Positions 7,062 through 10,423 of a DNA stretch of 10,423 bases are shown here, piece after piece; position 1 is the first letter of the stretch, and each line of letters begins with the position of its first letter. The stretch is from Planctomycetota bacterium (lineage in GTDB: Bacteria; Planctomycetota; Planctomycetia; Planctomycetales; Planctomycetaceae). The notes below the pieces were generated by a model. It worked only from the letters and a program-made list of their open reading frames with translations, did no database searches and was not told the origin of the DNA. The stretch lies in the NCBI GenBank assembly GCA_023429275.1, contig JAEYWB010000380.1, positions 1 to 10,423 on the forward strand, in the 5' to 3' direction. The position numbers and the translations under genes were made by a program.

Positions 7062-8219
7062 CTACCTCGCTCGCCGCTTGACGGCATAACCGTACGAGAT
7101 CGGCCAGGTCGGCTCCGCGCCGAGTTCCTGCTCCGCCTTGATCGCCCAGTACGGTTCCCGAAGAAGTTCCCGTGCGAGGAAGACAAGGTCGGCGTCCTCA
7201 CCCGTCACGATTTCGTTCGCGTGGGCGGCCTCTGTGATCAGGCCGACCGCTCCCGTCGCAATTCCGGCCTCGGAGCGGATCTTTCGGGCCAGCGGGACCT
7301 GGTAACCCTTGGCGACGGGGATCCGGGCCCGGGGGACAAGCCCGCCGGATGAAACATCGATCAGGTCGATTCCGAGTTCCTTGAGCCGCCGGGAGAGGAC
7401 CACCGACTGGTCGATATCCCAGCCCCCTTCCGCCCAGTCGGTCCCCGAGATCCGGACGAAGACGGGAAGGTCCGCCGGAACGAGTTCGCGAGTCCTCTGA
7501 GCGACCCGGAGCGTCAGCCGCATCCGGTTTTCGAGGCTTCCGCCATAGGCGTCCGTCCGCTGGTTGCTGAGCGGGGAAAGGAACTCGTGGAGCAGGTAGC
7601 CGTGCGCCGAGTGAACCTCGATCAGCCGGAACCCCGCCTTGAGAGCTCGCTTCGTTGCCGCTTCGAAGGCCGCGACGATCCCGTCGATCCCCGCCTCGTC
7701 GAGCGCGGCAGGGAGGGGATAGCCCTCGTCGAACGGAATCGCGCTGGGGCCGACGACCGGCCAGCCTCCCTCTTCCGGGGTCAGAAGCCCGGCGCCCCCT
7801 TTCCAGGGGAGATCGCAACTCGCCTTCCGGCCGGCATGTGCGAGCTGAATCCCCGCGATGGCTCCCTGTGATTCGACGAACCGGGCGATTCGCGCGAGGG
7901 GCTCGATGTGCTCGTCACTCCAGATTCCGAGGTCGCCGTGAGTAATCCGGCCATCACGGGCGACGGCGGTCGCTTCAACGATGACGAGGGCCACGCCCCC
8001 TGAAGCCCGGCTCCCGAGATGCACCAGGTGCCAGTCGTCGGCGAACCCGTCCCTGGCGATGTACTGGCACATCGGAGCCATGACGATCCGGTTGCGAAAC
8101 GTCACCCCCCGAATCGTCAGTGGACTGAGGAGGTCGATCTCGGGAACCTCCCGGTCGTGCTCGGCGTGACAGCCATTTCCGGTGGGAGGTGCCTTCGGAT
8201 CGTCCTTGTGCTGCGTCAT
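7062..8219 (-). CDS. NADH:flavin oxidoreductase, Old Yellow Enzyme family (YqjM-like)
   Basis: A 385-residue FMN-dependent ene-reductase homologue. After an unusual polar N-terminal tail of about 25 residues, the TIM barrel begins at IDLLSPLTIRG. Features of the YqjM ('thermophilic-like') class are visible: MAPMCQY with Cys51 and Tyr53, which match the redox-tuning Cys and Tyr of YqjM, and QLAHAGRK with the substrate-binding His128. EVHSAHGYLLHEFLSPLSN and the FMN/oligomer segment TDAYGGSLENRMR follow. A late FLARELLREPYW completes the phosphate-binding end. Family members reduce activated C=C bonds using NAD(P)H; the physiological substrate is usually unknown. The start at 8219 is supported by GAGGAG eight bases upstream; the frame is open to 8321. 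It is divergent from the exported repeat protein gene. A weak stem-loop just past the stop (about 7032-7060) lacks a T tract. Confidence 0.92.
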   Translation of the reverse strand: MTQHKDDPKAPPTGNGCHAEHDREVPEIDLLSPLTIRGVTFRNRIVMAPMCQYIARDGFADDWHLVHLGSRASGGVALVIVEATAVARDGRITHGDLGIWSDEHIEPLARIARFVESQGAIAGIQLAHAGRKASCDLPWKGGAGLLTPEEGGWPVVGPSAIPFDEGYPLPAALDEAGIDGIVAAFEAATKRALKAGFRLIEVHSAHGYLLHEFLSPLSNQRTDAYGGSLENRMRLTLRVAQRTRELVPADLPVFVRISGTDWAEGGWDIDQSVVLSRRLKELGIDLIDVSSGGLVPRARIPVAKGYQVPLARKIRSEAGIATGAVGLITEAAHANEIVTGEDADLVFLARELLREPYWAIKAEQELGAEPTWPISYGYAVKRRAR

Positions 8220-8399
8220 CAGTTGAACTCCTCGGTCATTCCAGAAGACGAGAGGTCGGAATGCGGCCTCACTGGAGGATATTCTCTCGTTCCCGACCGA
8301 CTCCACTCTCCGAAGTGACATCGGAAAGCGTCGACACGACCTCTCTCTCCCTCGCCGAACGGACTGTCGATATCCTACCTGGCCTCTGCTGAACCTTCC
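8220..8399. other. divergent intergenic region
   Basis: 180 bp between the flavoprotein gene and the repeat-protein gene, expected to hold both promoters. It contains the GAGGAG ribosome binding site of the flavoprotein gene. A short inverted repeat TCCGA-7-TCGGA (8309-8325) near the middle could be a regulator site, but the arms are only five bases. I find no convincing -35/-10 pair on either strand, and no Shine-Dalgarno before 8400. Confidence 0.35.
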
Positions 8400-9482
8400 G
8401 TGCTTCTCGCCGTGCCGACATTCGACTCAAACCCGCCGCGCGGACGCCTCTCACGCCGGGCCTTCATCGGTTCCGCACTGGCGAGTGGGTTGTTCGCCGG
8501 ACCGCTCCGCGGGCAGGAGTCCGCAAGGAAGGTGCCGGAGCTGATCACTCCCGAGATCCAAGCCTCGATCGACCGCGGTCTTAAGTGGCTTGCCGAGCGG
8601 CAACTGGACGACGGCGCCTTCGGTGCGAACGGCAGCTACAAGAAGAACGTCGGCATCGCCGGGCTGGCCGGTCTCGCGTTCCTTTCGTCCGGCAGCACAC
8701 CGGGACGCGGGCCGTACGGCAACAACATCGAGCGGGTCATCGACTACCTCCAGACCCGGTCCGCTCCGACCGGATACATCGTCGAGGACGGCGTCAGCTA
8801 TCACGGGCCGATGTACGGCCACGGGTTCGCAACGATGTTCCTCGCCGAGGTCTACGGCATGACCGAGCGGACCAGCCTTCGCGGAGTGCTGCGGAGGGCG
8901 GTCGACCTCATCATTGATGCCCAGAACGACCAGGGGGGCTGGCGATACACTCCCGCCTCGAATGAGGCCGACATTTCCGTAACCGCGTGCCAGCTGATGG
9001 CGCTGCGTGCCGCGCGGAATACCGGGATCTCGGTTCCGAAGAAGACGATCGACCAGGGAATCGACTACGTCACGCGGTGCCAGAATGCTGACGGCGGTTT
9101 CCGGTATCGCCTCTTCGAAGCGGCCGAGAGCAAGTTCCCCCGCTCCGCGGCGGCGGTCGCATCGCTTTACACATCAGGCGTGCATGACGGCCCCGTCATG
9201 GAGAACGGCCGGCGCTACCTGCAGCAGTACTTTCCCGGCATCGCGATCATTCGAGACCAGGAGAACTACTTCTACGGCCACTACTACGCGACGCAGGCAG
9301 CGTGGCATGCCGGCGGGCGGATGTGGGAACAGTGGTACTCGGGAATCCGTTCCGAGCTGCGAAGCTCGCAGTCGAACGACGGCGGGTGGAGCGATCCCTG
9401 GTTCGGCAACGACTACAGCACCGCGATGGCCCTGATCATCCTGCAGGTGCCGAATCACGTCCTCCCGATCTTTGATCGTTGA
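8400..9482 (+). CDS. Tat-exported prenyltransferase/squalene-oxidase-repeat protein
   Basis: 360 residues beginning with a twin-arginine signal: SRRAFIGSALASG (Arg19-Arg20) followed by a short hydrophobic stretch to about residue 38. The mature part is an alpha/alpha-toroid with recurring QW-like repeats: QLDDGAFG at 68-75, QNDQGGW at 175-181, QNADGGF at 228-234, QSNDGGW at 324-330. This fold is shared by squalene/hopene cyclases and protein prenyltransferases. I see no DxDD cyclase acid, and at 360 residues it is about half a cyclase, so it is unlikely to cyclise terpenes itself. Planctomycetes encode many such exported proteins of unknown role. The start is GTG at 8400 (GTG at 8412 is possible); neither has a ribosome binding site. 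Its neighbours give no pathway hint. Confidence 0.82.
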   Translation: MLLAVPTFDSNPPRGRLSRRAFIGSALASGLFAGPLRGQESARKVPELITPEIQASIDRGLKWLAERQLDDGAFGANGSYKKNVGIAGLAGLAFLSSGSTPGRGPYGNNIERVIDYLQTRSAPTGYIVEDGVSYHGPMYGHGFATMFLAEVYGMTERTSLRGVLRRAVDLIIDAQNDQGGWRYTPASNEADISVTACQLMALRAARNTGISVPKKTIDQGIDYVTRCQNADGGFRYRLFEAAESKFPRSAAAVASLYTSGVHDGPVMENGRRYLQQYFPGIAIIRDQENYFYGHYYATQAAWHAGGRMWEQWYSGIRSELRSSQSNDGGWSDPWFGNDYSTAMALIILQVPNHVLPIFDR

Positions 9483-9504
9483 CGACAGATCGCGGCATCA
9501 GAGC

Positions 9505-9535
9505 AAGGCCGGCTGATATCTTCGGAAGGCCGGCT
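9505..9535. repeat. direct repeat AAGGCCGGCT x2 after the repeat-protein gene
   Basis: Two identical 10-bp copies (9505-9514 and 9526-9535) separated by 11 bp. As GCCGGC is self-complementary, the copies can also pair into a hairpin 20 or so bases after the stop at 9482. There is no T tract. It may aid 3'-end formation for the upstream gene or be chance. Confidence 0.4.
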
Positions 9536-9590
9536 CTCACGGCCTGCCACATCGTGAGCAGGGTGCAACCGCCCGAACGAAATGGACTCT

Positions 9591-9704
9591 GATCAGCGAG
9601 GATTAGCGAAGATCAGTGTTCCCCTCCTCGTCCTTCCTCAGCGCGGGTGTCGGCCCCCGAATGAGGAGAAGAGGAACACTGATCGCCGCTGATCTCCGCT
9701 AATC
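9591..9704. repeat. long imperfect inverted repeat of decamer units
   Basis: The left arm reads as three tandem decamers: GATCAGCGAG, GATTAGCGAA, GATCAGTGTT (9591-9620). The right arm on the opposite strand reads GATTAGCGGA, GATCAGCGGC, GATCAGTGTT (9704-9675). Extended by CC, the arms agree at 26 of 32 positions (9591-9622 with 9673-9704), and pyrimidine-rich stretches continue the similarity into a loop of about 50 bases. No T tract follows in plus orientation. There is no transposase gene, so it would be a REP-, MITE- or palindromic-repeat-like element rather than an IS. It could fold as a very long hairpin between the two plus-strand genes. Confidence 0.7.
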
Positions 9705-9799
9705 TTTTTCCATGTTTCGGCTCGCCGAACGACAGAGTGACGCGATTCCCCTCGGGGCTCAGGCGAGTCTCGAGGCGATCACCCGAGTCACACCACTGA
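9705..9799. other. spacer between inverted repeat and aroF promoter region
   Basis: No gene is supported. It holds a small TTCGGC/GCCGAA hairpin at about 9716-9729 and a CCCC/GGGG stem near 9748-9757. The minus strand is open across it, but that frame also runs through the decamer repeat and the attenuator and reads as low-complexity shadow. Confidence 0.4.
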
Positions 9800-9828
9800 T
9801 TGACAGGCCCCTGTTGTCGGGGTAAAAG
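9800..9828 (+). promoter_or_regulatory. aroF: predicted sigma-70 promoter of the aroF leader
   Basis: TTGACA (9800-9805, perfect -35), a 17-bp spacer and TAAAAG (9823-9828, four of six -10 matches). Standard spacing places transcription start at about 9835, the A of the leader-peptide ATG. The spacer contains CCCC-7-GGGG (9808-9822), a possible but unproven operator half-site pair. Confidence 0.6.
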
Positions 9829-9834
9829 AATTGG

Positions 9835-9936
9835 ATGCCGACCGTCGTCGCCAGTTCGAAAGCCTCCGCCGTCCCGTTCCGGGCGCCGTTTGGGTTTTTC
9901 TTCTGGTATCTGTACCGGGATTTCCGGGCCGGGTGA
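9835..9936 (+). CDS. aromatic-rich leader peptide of the aroF attenuator
   Basis: A 33-codon frame, ATG to TGA, bounded upstream by an in-frame TAA at 9823. It contains six Phe, one Trp and two Tyr; residues 19-27 read FGFFFWYLY, followed by RDF. Leader peptides rich in the amino acid made by the downstream pathway are the sensors of classic attenuators (trpL, pheL). Here the downstream gene is DAHP synthase, first enzyme of aromatic amino acid biosynthesis. The stop codon lies 31 bases before a perfect terminator stem, and codons 28-32 form the strand that can disrupt that stem. There is no Shine-Dalgarno; the ATG coincides with the predicted transcription start, so initiation may be leaderless. 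The peptide itself is probably not functional. Expression is inferred, not shown. Confidence 0.75.
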   Translation: MPTVVASSKASAVPFRAPFGFFFWYLYRDFRAG

Positions 9937-9980
9937 ACGACCGCCGTCTATCAACCCAAGATTCAAGGCCCTGAAATCCC
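9917..9980 (+). promoter_or_regulatory. aroF: antiterminator of the aroF attenuator
   Basis: GGGATTTCCGGGCC (9917-9930), inside the last leader codons, is complementary to GGCCCTGAAATCCC (9967-9980) at 13 of 14 positions, with a single mismatch at 9925/9972. The second strand contains the whole 5' arm of the terminator (9968-9979), so the two hairpins are mutually exclusive. A ribosome finishing at the stop codon (9934-9936) would cover the first strand and let the terminator form. A ribosome stalled earlier, in the Phe run, would leave it free and allow read-through into aroF. Confidence 0.75.
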
Positions 9981-10005
9981 CGACCAAGGATTTCAGGGCT
10001 TTTTT
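9968..10005 (+). terminator. aroF: intrinsic terminator in the aroF leader
   Basis: A perfect 12-bp stem (GCCCTGAAATCC at 9968-9979, GGATTTCAGGGC at 9988-9999) with an eight-base loop and a T6 tract (10000-10005). It ends 59 bases before the aroF start, so it would stop transcription before the gene. The nearest complete upstream gene ends almost 490 bases away, which makes an ordinary end-of-operon role less likely than attenuation. Confidence 0.88.
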
Positions 10006-10064
10006 CGTTTACGACCCTCTACCGCCTGCGGCCCAAAGCCCACAGCCCACTTCCTGGTGTCATC

Positions 10065-10423
10065 ATGATTGTTGTTCTCAAGCGCGGCGCGACCGCCGAA
10101 ATGATCCAGCGGATGATCCGCCGGGTCGAAGACCTCGGGCTCAAGGCCCACGTGATCGAAGGGACCGAGCGGACCGTCATCGCCGCCGTCGGCGAGAAAA
10201 GGGCCGAAAGCGTGCGCGAGACGCTTGAGTCGTGCGAAGAGGTCGAGAAAGTCGTCCCGATCCTCGCCTCCTACAAGGTCGCCAGCAAGGAGACGAAGCC
10301 CGAAGCGACGGTCGTCCGGGTCCGCGACCTCGTCATCGGCGGTGGAAACATCGGGATCATCGCCGGCCCCTGCTCGGTCGAATCGGAAGCCCAGATCATC
10401 GAGTCGGCCAGGCTGGTCAAGGC
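10065..10423 (+). CDS. aroF: 3-deoxy-7-phosphoheptulonate (DAHP) synthase, type I-beta, 3' truncated by window
   Basis: The first 119 residues are present. Residues 1-70 form the ferredoxin-like N-terminal domain (MIVVLKRGATAEMIQRMI...), which in the Thermotoga enzyme mediates Tyr/Phe feedback inhibition. The linker YKVASKETKPE and the IGGG segment (91-94) follow. The catalytic barrel then starts with IIAGPCSVES, where Cys103 corresponds to the metal-binding Cys of the family. The enzyme condenses phosphoenolpyruvate and erythrose 4-phosphate in the first step of the shikimate pathway, in the cytoplasm. The start at 10065 gives the family's usual MIVVLK opening; no Shine-Dalgarno is visible. 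Transcription probably passes through the leader attenuator upstream, giving a transcriptional control on top of the likely allosteric one. The remainder of the gene lies outside the window. Confidence 0.92.
   Translation, partial: MIVVLKRGATAEMIQRMIRRVEDLGLKAHVIEGTERTVIAAVGEKRAESVRETLESCEEVEKVVPILASYKVASKETKPEATVVRVRDLVIGGGNIGIIAGPCSVESEAQIIESARLVK

Noticed and set aside
9591..9704. Inverted repeat as a simple terminator of the 8400-9482 gene
   Set aside because: The loop is about 50 bases, the stem starts over 100 bases after the stop, and no T tract follows on the plus strand; the decamer organisation suggests a repeat element.
9850..9870. GTTCGAA resembling a tRNA T-loop
   Set aside because: The flanking five-base arms do not pair and no acceptor, D or anticodon stems can be drawn around it.
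9613..9987. 124-codon minus-strand frame across the aroF leader region
   Set aside because: It runs through the inverted repeat, the promoter and the attenuator, has low-complexity composition and no known motif; the plus-strand regulatory reading explains the region better.
9901..10005. T-box riboswitch before aroF
   Set aside because: TGTACCGGG is only loosely like the T-box core; no specifier loop or canonical T-box sequence is present, and the leader peptide plus its antiterminator account for the terminator.

Overview
The window is a GC-rich bacterial chromosomal segment, most likely from a member of the Planctomycetota. The grounds are soft. Several genes have no clear Shine-Dalgarno sequence. 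There is a Tat-exported squalene-cyclase-repeat protein of a type common in that phylum. The RuvA and ribosomal proteins are divergent, and rpmI-rplT lacks an adjacent infC. No plasmid, phage, IS, CRISPR or tRNA feature is visible.

Layout. (1) 216-2826, plus strand: a tandem universal stress protein and a COG2509-type FAD-dependent dehydrogenase. (2) 2836-6047, minus strand: a cluster read right to left as a secreted protein of unknown function, a secreted GH17-like glucanase/transglycosylase homologue, a small DUF-type protein and RuvA. The cluster converges on the FAD gene with only 9 bp between stop codons. (3) 6239-6912, plus strand: rpmI-rplT (bL35, bL20), closed by a perfect palindromic terminator. 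(4) 7062-8219, minus strand: a YqjM-class Old Yellow Enzyme. It diverges from (5) 8400-9482, plus strand: a Tat-exported prenyltransferase/squalene-oxidase-repeat protein. (6) 9483-10064: an intergenic region packed with structure. (7) 10065 to the edge: the start of a DAHP synthase gene (aroF), cut by the window.

The most interesting object is the DNA just upstream of aroF. A promoter-like pair (TTGACA, 17 bp, TAAAAG) precedes a 33-codon reading frame. Nine of its residues are Phe, Trp or Tyr, seven of them within nine codons (FGFFFWYLY). A perfect 12-bp terminator hairpin with six T follows. The end of the small frame (9917-9930) can pair with the whole 5' half of that terminator stem (13 of 14 positions). 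These are the parts of a ribosome-mediated transcription attenuator in which aromatic amino acid supply controls the first enzyme of the shikimate pathway. The predicted transcription start falls on the A of the leader ATG, so the leader may be translated from a leaderless transcript.

Further upstream, a long imperfect inverted repeat (9591-9704) is built from decamer units of the form GATYAGCGRN and looks like an interspersed repeat or REP/MITE-like element.
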